This document shows, in pieces, positions 51,466-60,099 of a stretch of DNA of 64,000 nt. Both the position numbers and the translations under genes were made by a program. This DNA is from Vallitalea longa (GTDB taxonomy: Bacteria; Bacillota; Clostridia; Lachnospirales; Vallitaleaceae): contig NZ_BRLB01000019.1 in the NCBI RefSeq assembly GCF_027923465.1, positions 1-64,000 on the forward strand, read 5' to 3'. The notes beneath the pieces are model-generated. The model searched no databases, was not told where the DNA came from, and saw only the letters and a list, made by a program, of their open reading frames with translations. How positions within the stretch are numbered: the first letter of the stretch is position 1; the number at the start of each line of letters is the position of its first letter.

Positions 51466-52557
51466 TCAACATGATTTTCTTCTTACTAATTCGTATTTGA
51501 TCTTTACTATTTTTCTTCTGTCATCTTTATTTATTAATCTATTTATAATAATCTTAGCAGCTTCTTCTCCCATTTTGTCTACATGCTGATTAAAAGATGT
51601 TAATCCCACTTCAAAAATGGAATCGATATAAAAATTACCGAAGCTTATCAACTCAATATCTTCTGGAATTCTTATACCTAATCTTGCAGCTTCTTTATAG
51701 AATAACAAAGCTGTTATATCGTTAAAAACCAATATTCCCTGTAAATCTTTATTATTAAGTAGATAATTGTGTATATTGTTGCTTATTGCATTATAATCAT
51801 AGACATTTTCTTTTTTGGTATTAGTATGACTTATTACCAGATTCTCATTTATGACAATATCATTATCTTTCATTGATTGAAGAAGTCCATTCAATCTACC
51901 TTTTGTCACAGATGATTCAATAGAGTAGGGATAATAGTAACCTATATTATTGCATCCATGTTCAATAAACGTTTTTCCGGCTTCATATCCTGCATCAAAA
52001 TCTTCACCGATGACAGCATCAAAAGGCAAAGTTTCAAAATACCTGTCAATACACACTATAGGAATAGGGCAGTTGACGAATTCTTTTAATTTAGTATTTT
52101 TTTCTTCTTCAAGACACCCACATAGAATAATTGCTTTTGCACCTTCATTGATTGCGTTATTTATTTTATCATATTGACTATCAGCATTATTCATGGAGTA
52201 GTACGTAGCTATATTCAAACCAGCTTGGCTTAATACTTTTTCTACACCTAATATGATATTAGAATTGAATTCCGAAAACAAAAAGTTGTTATCATGAAAA
52301 ATCAAATCTACTCTATTAGTTGTATCTTGTTTATGATAAGAAAAATCTTGAACGAATGTACCTACCCCTTGAACTCTGTATAAATAATTTTCATGTACTA
52401 GTTCATCTATAGCTTTTCTAACTGTAACTCTACTAGTATCAAATAGTTTACACAGCTCGTTTTCACTGGGAATAGTTTCTTTTGTTTTATATGTTCCATC
52501 CTGAATATGTTTCAATACATAATTCTTCAGAGTTTTATACTTGGGTTGAACATCCAT
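51466..52557 (-). CDS. GntR-type regulator with LacI-like sensor domain (AraR type)
   Basis: A 363-residue regulator joining a GntR winged helix (about 1-70; ENELCKLFDTSRVTVRKAIDEL and VQGVGTFV) to a periplasmic-binding-protein-like effector domain (about 80-363; IPIVCIDRYFETLPFDAVIGEDF). This architecture is that of AraR, the arabinose repressor of Bacillus. Here it follows the rhamnulokinase gene by nine bases, so L-rhamnose or a derivative is the likely inducer. The palindrome CTTGTAATTACAAG at 54067-54080 in front of the operon is its probable operator. Confidence 0.88.
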   Translation of the reverse strand: MDVQPKYKTLKNYVLKHIQDGTYKTKETIPSENELCKLFDTSRVTVRKAIDELVHENYLYRVQGVGTFVQDFSYHKQDTTNRVDLIFHDNNFLFSEFNSNIILGVEKVLSQAGLNIATYYSMNNADSQYDKINNAINEGAKAIILCGCLEEEKNTKLKEFVNCPIPIVCIDRYFETLPFDAVIGEDFDAGYEAGKTFIEHGCNNIGYYYPYSIESSVTKGRLNGLLQSMKDNDIVINENLVISHTNTKKENVYDYNAISNNIHNYLLNNKDLQGILVFNDITALLFYKEAARLGIRIPEDIELISFGNFYIDSIFEVGLTSFNQHVDKMGEEAAKIIINRLINKDDRRKIVKIKYELVRRKSC

Positions 52558-52566
52558 ATTTTCACC

Positions 52567-54024
52567 TTATTTTATTAATTCTATATATTTATTATATTTT
52601 GTTCTTAGATCATCAGCATTTTCTGGTACAAATCTAGAGATTTCAATGGAATTTCTCACAATTTGTCTACCTTGCTTAATATCTTCTATTTCTCCTAATC
52701 CAATTCCTTGAAGTAATATATTACCCATGGACGTAGCTTCTTTCGGTCCTGTTATCACTTCTTTTTCAGTTGCATCAGCTACTAACTGACATAATAATCT
52801 GTCTTGGATTCCTCCTCCAAACATATGTATTGTATTATATCTTTTATGAGTTGCTTTTTCAATACCCTCTATAGTATATTTTATTGTCAAAGCAAGACTT
52901 TCCTCAATTACACGAACTATCTCGCCAATGGTTTCTGATACTTTTTGTCCTGTTTCTTCACAGTATTTTTTAATTTTATTAGGCATATCCGAAGGAGAAT
53001 AGAATAATTTGTCATCAGGATTAATGATTGATGATGTTTCTGCTTTCAATCCTTCTTCAACCATTTCACCAAAACCTATATTGATACCGTCTTTATTCCA
53101 CTGTCTCTTGGATTCTTGAATCAGCCATAGTCCCATTATATTCTTGAGTAGATTGACTTTTCCACCTATTCCACCTTCATTGCTAAGACCGTACTTCTTG
53201 GTTGTTTCATTAACAAGTATGTCATCATTTTCAACACCAACCATTACCCAAGTACCTGTAGCAATAAAAATGAAATCGTCATCAAGTGCAGGAATTGCGG
53301 CAATCGCAGAAGAAGTATCATGACTTCCTACACTTACTACTTTACAATCATTTATATCCAGTTCTTTTTTAATACTGTCCGTTAATTCTCCTATTTCCTT
53401 ACCTGGTTGGATTATTTCAGGAAATATATTTTTTGCCAGACCAATCTTCTCTATCAAGTCATAATTCCAATCCCCATTACGGTAATCATACAACTGTGTA
53501 GTTGTTGCGATGGTGTATTCAGCTTTTTTGACTCCAGTCAATATATAATTGAATAAATCAGGCATGAGAAGCATTGATACAGCATTCTCAAGTCGGTATG
53601 CATCTTCTTTCTCAGCTAATAATTGATATATTGTATTATACTGATTACAATCAATACCGCTTACGTATAGCAGTTCATCTTTACTAATGTATTCGAAACA
53701 TTTTTCAATCATATCATCTGTTCTGTTATCTCTATAATGGAAAGGATTATTGATAAGTTCACCTTTTTCATCTATCAAACCATAATCAACGCCCCATGTG
53801 TCTATACCTATACTTTTTATATCTTCTTTATTGTTTTTGCAAATCAAAAGGCATTTCTTGATTTCATGTACCAATCTCAAAAAATCCCATTGTAAATGAT
53901 TCTTGAGTTTCACAGGTTCATTGTCAAATCTATGTACTTCCTTCAAAATGATTTTATTATCTTTTAACTCTCCTATAATACCTCTTCCGCTACTTGCTCC
54001 AAAGTCGAAAGCCAACATTTTCAT
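52567..54024 (-). CDS. rhaB: Rhamnulokinase
   Basis: A 485-residue FGGY-family kinase phosphorylating L-rhamnulose at the 1-position. Family traits: LAFDFGASSGRGIIGEL phosphate loop, the SIGIDTWGVDYGLID block with the catalytic Asp, NNPFHYRDNRT, the ATP-site segment VGSHDTSSAIAAIPA and ATGTWVMVGVE. GGGGTGA precedes the ATG. Isomerase and aldolase genes of the pathway are not in the window. It is co-transcribed with the GntR regulator. Confidence 0.92.
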   Translation of the reverse strand: MKMLAFDFGASSGRGIIGELKDNKIILKEVHRFDNEPVKLKNHLQWDFLRLVHEIKKCLLICKNNKEDIKSIGIDTWGVDYGLIDEKGELINNPFHYRDNRTDDMIEKCFEYISKDELLYVSGIDCNQYNTIYQLLAEKEDAYRLENAVSMLLMPDLFNYILTGVKKAEYTIATTTQLYDYRNGDWNYDLIEKIGLAKNIFPEIIQPGKEIGELTDSIKKELDINDCKVVSVGSHDTSSAIAAIPALDDDFIFIATGTWVMVGVENDDILVNETTKKYGLSNEGGIGGKVNLLKNIMGLWLIQESKRQWNKDGINIGFGEMVEEGLKAETSSIINPDDKLFYSPSDMPNKIKKYCEETGQKVSETIGEIVRVIEESLALTIKYTIEGIEKATHKRYNTIHMFGGGIQDRLLCQLVADATEKEVITGPKEATSMGNILLQGIGLGEIEDIKQGRQIVRNSIEISRFVPENADDLRTKYNKYIELIK

Positions 54025-54066
54025 ATATAATCACCCCATATTATATTATTGTTTCACTTGTAGTTA

Positions 54067-54080
54067 CTTGTAATTACAAG
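54067..54080. promoter_or_regulatory. Probable operator of the rhaB operon
   Basis: The perfect palindrome CTTGTAATTACAAG lies immediately downstream of the rhaB -10 box, with a further half-site (ACTTGTAGTTAC) beside it. It resembles the AraR-type site ATTTGTACGTACAAAT, which fits the AraR-like regulator encoded in the same operon. Confidence 0.65.
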
Positions 54081-54089
54081 CACAATTAT

Positions 54090-54118
54090 AATATACTTGA
54101 TTAATTAATCTTTGTCAA
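54090..54118 (-). promoter_or_regulatory. Promoter of the rhaB operon
   Basis: On the minus strand TTGACA (54113-54118), 17 bases, TATATT (54090-54095). The spacer holds a perfect palindrome GATTAATTAATC (54099-54110), a possible second regulatory site. Between 54119 and 54353 the DNA is very A+T-rich and nothing is assigned. Confidence 0.7.
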
Positions 54119-54353
54119 TTGAAAATGTCACCAAGCTTTGAATAAAAAGATTAGTGACATCATTAATTAATATATCATAATAGGTAATTCAAAAAAATGA
54201 TATTTAAATTACTTAAAAAATTTGAAACTTATGCATACACAAATATTTGAGCTAAATTTTATAAATATTAACTAAATATATAATATTTTTTAGTTATAAT
54301 TTATTATAAAATACTTTAGTTAATTAAAATAAACTAGATTTTTACATACAAAT

Positions 54354-54382
54354 TTGACATAATACATAAGTAGGGATATAAT
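54354..54382 (+). promoter_or_regulatory. Consensus promoter of the NuoEF/MetV-like operon
   Basis: TTGACA (54354-54359), 17-base spacer, TATAAT (54377-54382), a perfect sigma-A match. The leader is about 115 bases and contains the Rex site. Confidence 0.85.
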
Positions 54383-54442
54383 GACAATTAATGACAAATA
54401 TATATACTTTTTTAGTGAAATGAGGTGAATACAGTTAACATA

Positions 54443-54460
54443 TTGTTAATTTTTTAACAA
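54443..54460 (+). promoter_or_regulatory. Perfect Rex operator
   Basis: TTGTTAATTTTTTAACAA is an exact match to the Rex consensus TTGTTAAnnnnTTAACAA. Rex represses when NADH/NAD+ is low and leaves DNA when NADH rises. The site lies about 55 bases downstream of the expected transcription start, so repression would act as a block to elongation. Confidence 0.85.
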
Positions 54461-54503
54461 TCTTTTTGTAGGTTAAAGTATTAATTAAAAGGAGTTTAGA
54501 GAT

Positions 54504-54989
54504 ATGAATAATAGTTCAAGTATAGTATTATCGGAGAATCAATGGTATGAAATTGATAAAATAATTAAAGATACTGGTAATGATCAACATAGATTAATTC
54601 CTATGCTGGAAAAAATTCAAAATTATCTAGGTTACATACCAGTATGTGTTCAAGAGAAAATATCTAAAAAGACAGGTATTCCAGAAGCTGAGATTTATGG
54701 TGTTGTATCTTTCTACTCTTATTTTACGATGGAACCTAGAGCAAGACATAGAGTACAAGTATGCCTAGGAACAGCTTGTTATGTAAAAGGTGGAAAAGAG
54801 ATAGCTGATAGAATTAAAACTCTATATAATGTAGAAGCTGGACAATCTACTACTGATGGTCGTTTCACTTATGAAGAAGCTAGATGTTTTGGAACTTGTG
54901 GATTAGCACCTGTCATAGTTGTAGATGGTGAAGTTTATGGCAAAGTAAAAGTGGAAGACATTGAACAAATATTAGGACAATATAAATAA
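54504..54989 (+). CDS. NuoE-type [2Fe-2S] subunit
   Basis: A 161-residue thioredoxin-like ferredoxin subunit. N-terminal helical bundle (IQNYLGYIPVCVQEKIS), then the cluster cysteines in CLGTACYVKGG and CFGTCGLAP. Such subunits work with NuoF-type flavoproteins in NADH-dependent hydrogenases, formate dehydrogenases and bifurcating complexes. First gene of a four-gene run behind a Rex site, AAAAGGAG before the ATG, 13 bases to nuoF. Confidence 0.92.
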   Translation: MNNSSSIVLSENQWYEIDKIIKDTGNDQHRLIPMLEKIQNYLGYIPVCVQEKISKKTGIPEAEIYGVVSFYSYFTMEPRARHRVQVCLGTACYVKGGKEIADRIKTLYNVEAGQSTTDGRFTYEEARCFGTCGLAPVIVVDGEVYGKVKVEDIEQILGQYK

Positions 54990-55002
54990 AGGGGGAATAA
55001 AG

Positions 55003-56721
55003 TTGATAGTTAACAAAATATCAGATTTAGAATCAATAAAAAACAAGACACTAGAAATGACTAAATTAGATTCCGTCAAAAAAACTGCAAGAATCACTGT
55101 TCATATGGGAACTTGTGGAATAGCTTCAGGCGCAAAAGATGTTTTAAACAGCTTGAAGAACAAATTAAAAGACGAACATATTAAGAATATAGAAATTAAA
55201 ACAACAGGATGTATTGGTATATGTTCCAAAGAACCATTAATTACGGTTGAAAGATTTGGTGAAGAACCTATCATATATGAATATGTTAATGTAGAAAAAC
55301 TTAATGAAATATATGATTCACATATAAAAAAAGGAAATGTAATAGCAAAATATGCTCTAGCTAGAGGTAAAGAAGTAGAACTCGAAGAAAGAGTTGACAA
55401 TAATGGTCATATAGAATCTCAAAAAATAGTAGATTCATCTATCAAGGGCATAGAAGAAATACCTTTCTTCCGCAAACAAAAAAGAATCGTCATGAGAAAC
55501 AGAGGAGCAATAGATCCTTATAAAATCACTGACTATATATCAAGAGATGGATATATGGCAGCATATAAAGCAGTTACAGAACTTGATAGTCAAAAAATAA
55601 TCGAGGAAGTTCTTGATTCTGGTCTAAGAGGTAGAGGTGGAGCTGGCTTCCCTACAGGATTAAAATGGAAATTTGCTTCCAAAGCAGATAGTAAAGAAAA
55701 ATACATAATATGTAATGCTGACGAAGGTGACCCAGGTGCATTTATGGATAGAAGTGTCTTGGAAAGTGACCCTCATTCAATCATAGAAGGTATGATAATA
55801 GCTGCAAAAGCAGTAGGTGCTACAAAGGGATTTATATATTGCCGTGCCGAATATCCTCTTGCTGTAGAAATATTAAACAAAGCATTATCACAAGCAAGAG
55901 CTTATGGCATATTAGGTAAAAATATATTTGATAGCAATTTCGATTTAGATATAGAAGTATATGAAGGTGCTGGAGCTTTCGTATGTGGTGAAGAAACTGC
56001 ATTGATACACTCTATTGAAGGAAAAAGAGGAAATCCACGATTAAAAATACCTTATCCAGCCCAAAAAGGTGTATTCTCTAAACCAACCGTTATTAATAAT
56101 GTAGAGACTTTAGCTAATATTTCGCCTATCATTTTAAATGGAAGTGACTGGTTCAGACAAATAGGTAGTGAAAAAAGTAAAGGAACAAAAGTTTTTTCAA
56201 TAACAGGAGATATCAACAATGTAGGTTGTGTTGAAATACCAATTGGAACCTCAATAAAAACAGTGCTTGATGACATTGCAGACGGTACTCAACAAGGAAG
56301 CACAATAAAAGCAGTACAATTAGGTGGCCCATCGGGAGGATGTCTACCAGCCAACTATTTTGATACACAATTAGATTATGAACCATTACAAGAACTAGGT
56401 GTAATTATGGGTTCAGGCGGTATGATTGCGATAAATGATAAGAAATCTGCTGTAGATATCGCTCGTTTCTTCATGAATTTCTGTGCAGATGAATCTTGTG
56501 GAAAATGTTTACCTGGCAGAGAGGGCACACGTCAGATGCTTAATATTCTAAACAAAATATGTGACGGTAAAGGTAATAAAGAAGATGTTGCCAAATTAGA
56601 AGATCTAGCACAAGTAGTTAAAAAAACAGCCCTATGCGGTTTAGGTAAGACAGCTCCGAATCCTATACTAAGTACATTGAAATATTTTAAAAACGAGTAT
56701 GAAGAAGCAGTTAAAGAATGA
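55003..56721 (+). CDS. NuoF-type NADH-binding flavoprotein, without C-terminal ferredoxin domain
   Basis: A 572-residue NADH-oxidising subunit. Domains: N-terminal thioredoxin-like [2Fe-2S] region (about 25-105; MGTCGIASGAK, TTGCIGICSKEP); NuoF core with NADH site GLRGRGGAGFPTGLKW, FMN segment DEGDPGAFMDRSV, CGEETALIHSIEGKRG; and [4Fe-4S] site SCGKCLPGREGT...CGLG near the end. HydB/HndC-type relatives usually carry a further 2[4Fe-4S] domain, absent here, where the protein stops at EEAVKE. The missing clusters appear on the fusion protein two genes on. Translation starts at TTG. Confidence 0.92.
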   Translation: MIVNKISDLESIKNKTLEMTKLDSVKKTARITVHMGTCGIASGAKDVLNSLKNKLKDEHIKNIEIKTTGCIGICSKEPLITVERFGEEPIIYEYVNVEKLNEIYDSHIKKGNVIAKYALARGKEVELEERVDNNGHIESQKIVDSSIKGIEEIPFFRKQKRIVMRNRGAIDPYKITDYISRDGYMAAYKAVTELDSQKIIEEVLDSGLRGRGGAGFPTGLKWKFASKADSKEKYIICNADEGDPGAFMDRSVLESDPHSIIEGMIIAAKAVGATKGFIYCRAEYPLAVEILNKALSQARAYGILGKNIFDSNFDLDIEVYEGAGAFVCGEETALIHSIEGKRGNPRLKIPYPAQKGVFSKPTVINNVETLANISPIILNGSDWFRQIGSEKSKGTKVFSITGDINNVGCVEIPIGTSIKTVLDDIADGTQQGSTIKAVQLGGPSGGCLPANYFDTQLDYEPLQELGVIMGSGGMIAINDKKSAVDIARFFMNFCADESCGKCLPGREGTRQMLNILNKICDGKGNKEDVAKLEDLAQVVKKTALCGLGKTAPNPILSTLKYFKNEYEEAVKE

Positions 56722-56748
56722 TAAATAAATTTTGAAAGGAGTGGTATT

Positions 56749-57246
56749 GTGATATTTAGTAATTCATTAGAATATGAAAAGATAACTAGTAATTTAGATA
56801 AAAAAAATGACATTATAACAATAATAGGATGTAATACATGTATTAGGGTTTCTGGTGCAGGTGGTCCTGATAAGATGAAAGAACTAGCGATGAAATTAAA
56901 GCATGACGGTTATAACGTTAAGGATGGTTTCATGTTGCCAATAACATGTATGGAACCTTACTTATTTACCGTGAAATTGAAACCAGAAGTCAATACTATC
57001 GTTTCACTGGCATGTACAGCTGGAACTTCAAATATAAAGAGAAATTTCCCAGACTATAAAATCGTAGAAACAGTTGATAATATCGGATTAATAATAGCTG
57101 ATACCAATAAGGGTGTTTTAAAAATAGCTATGCCTTATAAAAAACATGAAAGTAAACTAGGAGCTGAATATCCTTTGGGTTCAGACGGAAAGAATCGTAT
57201 GTCAAAAGAACAGATACCAGTAAAAGTAGAATTAAAAACATTATAA
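56749..57246 (+). CDS. MetV-like Cys-motif protein
   Basis: A 165-residue protein resembling the N-terminal half of MetV, the zinc/iron subunit of clostridial methylenetetrahydrofolate reductases (PF12225-type). Evidence: IGCNTCIRVSGAGG (Cys28, Cys31) followed by MKELAMKL, then ITCMEP (Cys67), then VSLACTAGTSNI (Cys89) and NFPDYKIVETVDN. The C-terminal cysteine cluster of true MetV is missing. It is paralogous to the first 165 residues of the next gene. It starts with GTG behind AAAGGAGTG. Its partner is NuoEF rather than a MetF, which is not encoded nearby. Confidence 0.7.
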   Translation: MIFSNSLEYEKITSNLDKKNDIITIIGCNTCIRVSGAGGPDKMKELAMKLKHDGYNVKDGFMLPITCMEPYLFTVKLKPEVNTIVSLACTAGTSNIKRNFPDYKIVETVDNIGLIIADTNKGVLKIAMPYKKHESKLGAEYPLGSDGKNRMSKEQIPVKVELKTL

Positions 57247-57266
57247 AATTACGGAGGTGAAATAAT

Positions 57267-58484
57267 ATGATAATTTCATTAAGAGATATAAGTTATGAAG
57301 ACTTAAAAAATAAATTAAATAAAGATGACAAGATTGTATTATGGAGTTGTAATACATGTATAAAATTCTGTGGTATCGGCGGATATGACAATATGGTTTT
57401 GTTAGAAAATATGCTTAGAGCAGATGGTTATAATATTATTGGTAAAGAATTGATAAGTATAGCATGTATGTATTCTTTAGCTGAACAACATAAGAAATCA
57501 ATAGATAAAAAGAATATGTTTCAAGAAGCTACAGCAATCATTTGCTTAACATGTGAAGATGGATTCGAAACAGCAGAATCAGTATTTAATGATAAAAAAG
57601 TCATTAAGGTTGTCAAAACTATTGGCGTAGGTAATTTCACTATGGATAGAGGTCCAATATTAACTGCACCATTCGAGTGGACAGGATTAGAACAAAACAA
57701 TCAAGGATATTCTTTCCCTGAATTAGCTGAAAAATTACATCTGTATCCAACATTTTTTGATAGAAAAGAAGCTGCTGAAGATAATACAGATGAAAACATT
57801 TCCTTAACTATAAATAATAAAAAATGTACTGCAAGAATAGGTATGACTATAATGCAAGCTTGTGAAGCTAACTCAATTAAAGTTCCTCATCTATGTTATG
57901 AAGCTGATCTGACACCAGACGCTAATTGTCGCTTGTGCTTGTGTAAAGTAAAAGGTGAAAAAGAACTTGTTCCTTCTTGTGCTACTCCTGTTAGAGAAAA
58001 CATGGAGATAATTACTCAAGATGATGAACTTGAACATGCAAGGAAAATATTACTTGAACTTGCATTAGCATCTCATGAACATAATTGCTTGACATGTTCA
58101 AAAGGTAATCCATGTATAGCTGGTAATTGTGAATTACAGAGTTTGGTACGTGATTATGATATTAAAGAAACCAGATTCCAACAAAACAAAGAAAAATTAC
58201 CTGTAGATACTTCAAGTCCAGTATTGGTTTATGATCCGAACAAGTGTGTATCATGTGGAAGATGTGTAAGAGCTTGTAAAGAAGTCGCCTGTCAAAATAA
58301 TCTAAGTTTTGTCAACAGAGGTTCCAAAACATGCGTTGCCGCAGGAGCTAACAAATTATTTAATCAAAGTGCTTGTGTTACATGTCTTGCTTGTGTCTTT
58401 GCATGTCCTACAGGAGCTATTACAGAAAAAATCAGTCACTTTGAAGGTGACGATTGGTTAGAGACTAATGTTTATCAATCTTAG
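57267..58484 (+). CDS. Fusion of MetV-like domain with a HydA/NuoG-type multi-cluster ferredoxin region
   Basis: A 405-residue fusion. Residues 1-165 are MetV-like (WSCNTCIKFCGIGG, Cys28/31/35; SIACMY, Cys67; ICLTCEDG, Cys93/96). Residues about 177-250 are a plant-type [2Fe-2S] domain (Cys210, 221, 224, 238). A His-Cys3 [4Fe-4S] motif follows (His270, Cys274, 277, 283), then two [4Fe-4S] motifs (Cys327/330/333/337 and Cys370/373/376/380). That is the electron-wire half of HydA or NuoG-type FDH without any H-cluster or molybdopterin domain. It should carry electrons between NuoEF and an unknown catalytic site. GGAGGTG precedes its ATG. Confidence 0.8.
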   Translation: MIISLRDISYEDLKNKLNKDDKIVLWSCNTCIKFCGIGGYDNMVLLENMLRADGYNIIGKELISIACMYSLAEQHKKSIDKKNMFQEATAIICLTCEDGFETAESVFNDKKVIKVVKTIGVGNFTMDRGPILTAPFEWTGLEQNNQGYSFPELAEKLHLYPTFFDRKEAAEDNTDENISLTINNKKCTARIGMTIMQACEANSIKVPHLCYEADLTPDANCRLCLCKVKGEKELVPSCATPVRENMEIITQDDELEHARKILLELALASHEHNCLTCSKGNPCIAGNCELQSLVRDYDIKETRFQQNKEKLPVDTSSPVLVYDPNKCVSCGRCVRACKEVACQNNLSFVNRGSKTCVAAGANKLFNQSACVTCLACVFACPTGAITEKISHFEGDDWLETNVYQS

Positions 58485-58544
58485 ATATTAGTTGTGGATA
58501 TTGTTTTATTACAATTCAAGATTTATAATTTATAATTGAAATAT

Positions 58545-58628
58545 ACTCTGTTTAGTAAATAATAATCATATAGCATACCCTATAAACCCCTTCGAACATG
58601 CACATATTTGATTAAAACTAAACAGAGT
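58545..58628. terminator. Long-looped bidirectional terminator
   Basis: A perfect 12-base inverted repeat ACTCTGTTTAGT (58545-58556) / ACTAAACAGAGT (58617-58628) around 60 bases, placed between the ends of the NuoEF/MetV-like operon and the convergent amino acid importer. T tracts are short. Confidence 0.55.
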
Positions 58629-58634
58629 TATTTA

Positions 58635-59396
58635 TTAAATGTTTACCCTTTGAATAAAAGCTTTTGTTCTTTCGTTCTTAGTATTATTGAATACTTCTTC
58701 AGGAGTTCCCTGCTCGACAATAACACCACCATCCATAAAAATGACATGGTCTGCAACTTCTTTTGCAAAACTCATTTCATGAGTGACTATTACCATAGTC
58801 ATATGTTCTTTAGCTAAATCCTTAATTACCTTCAACACTTCTCCCGTAAGTTCAGGATCAAGAGCAGAAGTTGGTTCATCGAAGAACAGTACTTTTGGAT
58901 TAAGAGCAAGTGCTCTTGCTATAGATACACGTTGTTTCTGTCCACCGGACAATTGACATGGATACGCTTTTTCTTTATCAGCTATACCCATCTTTTTTAA
59001 TAATTCCCTACCTATTCCATAAGCATCTTTTTTGCTTTTCTTCTGTACATGGATAAGTGCATCAGTTACATTTCTTATAACTGAGAAATGAGGGAATAGA
59101 TTGAAATTCTGAAATACCAATCCAAAGTATCCATATATCTTTTTCATATCGTCTTTTAGAGCATATTTGACATTTCCATCATCATCAGTTCTTACAGCAC
59201 AATCCCCATTATAGAATATTTCACCGGAATCTATAGTCTCCAGCATAGTTGCACATCTTAATAAAGTTGATTTTCCTGAACCTGACGGACCTATGATGGC
59301 TACTACTTTACCTTGCTCTATATTTAGTGATATATTTTTTATTACCTCAAGGTCATCAAAGCTTTTCTTAATATTATTCATTTCTAACAGTTTCAT
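58635..59396 (-). CDS. Polar amino acid ABC importer ATP-binding protein (GlnQ type)
   Basis: A 253-residue ATPase with Walker [10 protein letters not shown], signature [15 protein letters not shown], Walker [14 protein letters not shown] and VTHEM switch. An insert around residue 70 ([18 protein letters not shown]) is a little longer than in GlnQ. Last gene of the order binding protein, permease, ATPase; GGAGGT before the ATG. Confidence 0.93.
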   Translation of the reverse strand: MKLLEMNNIKKSFDDLEVIKNISLNIEQGKVVAIIGPSGSGKSTLLRCATMLETIDSGEIFYNGDCAVRTDDDGNVKYALKDDMKKIYGYFGLVFQNFNLFPHFSVIRNVTDALIHVQKKSKKDAYGIGRELLKKMGIADKEKAYPCQLSGGQKQRVSIARALALNPKVLFFDEPTSALDPELTGEVLKVIKDLAKEHMTMVIVTHEMSFAKEVADHVIFMDGGVIVEQGTPEEVFNNTKNERTKAFIQRVNI

Positions 59397-59409
59397 TGAT
59401 AATGACCTC

Positions 59410-60060
59410 CTATTTATAGTAATCTAATTTTTTTTCTACTTTTTCCATAACTGTAGCTACTATAAGGTTAAATATATAATAGAATATCCCTGCTGCAACA
59501 AAAGGTATCATATCCGATCTTGCAGCAGCGATAGCTTTGGCTTGTTTAAACATCTCCGAAAAGGAAATAACATATGCCAGCGAGGTGTCTTTTACAAGAG
59601 TTATTACTTCATTGGTTACAGAAGGTAGAATACGCTTGATGACCTGTGGTAGAATAATTCTTACAAATGTTTGAATTCTATTATATCCAAGCAATTTAGC
59701 AGCTTCATACTGCCCTATGTCCATTGACTCTATTCCACCTCTGTATATCTCTGCAAAATATGCAGCGTAATTAAGTGAAAATCCTATTATAACTGCTACG
59801 AAACGATAACTTCTAGGCATATGTATACCGAAAATATAATACGGTCCAAAATATACTACCATCAATTGAAGCATAAGAGGAGTTCCTCGCATAATAGATA
59901 TATATAACTTTATGAAATTTCTTAGTAAAAAGTTCTTGGACATTCTTCCCATAGAAACAATTAATCCAAGAGGTAAAGATATTATTAAGGTCAGAACAAA
60001 TATCTCTACGGTTTTTAACATACCTTCACTTAATTTTGATAATAAAACTAATAAATCCAA
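59410..60060 (-). CDS. Polar amino acid ABC importer permease
   Basis: A 216-residue HisMQ/GlnP-type permease with about five helices, the family motif [20 protein letters not shown] and the ATPase-contact loop [21 protein letters not shown]. Translation starts at TTG behind AAGGGGGA. It forms a homodimeric channel for the binding protein and ATPase encoded beside it. Confidence 0.93.
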   Translation of the reverse strand: MDLLVLLSKLSEGMLKTVEIFVLTLIISLPLGLIVSMGRMSKNFLLRNFIKLYISIMRGTPLMLQLMVVYFGPYYIFGIHMPRSYRFVAVIIGFSLNYAAYFAEIYRGGIESMDIGQYEAAKLLGYNRIQTFVRIILPQVIKRILPSVTNEVITLVKDTSLAYVISFSEMFKQAKAIAAARSDMIPFVAAGIFYYIFNLIVATVMEKVEKKLDYYK

Positions 60061-60099
60061 GATTATCCCCCTTATTTTTTGATAAGCGTTATTTATGCC

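Noticed and set aside
57267-58484. FeFe-hydrogenase catalytic subunit
   Set aside because: The [2Fe-2S], His-Cys3 and 2[4Fe-4S] domains match the HydA front half, but the protein ends there with no H-cluster motifs.
58608-58817. Plus-strand open frame after the NuoEF/MetV-like operon
   Set aside because: It is the reverse of the ATPase gene at 58635-59396 and of the terminator, with no ribosome binding site.
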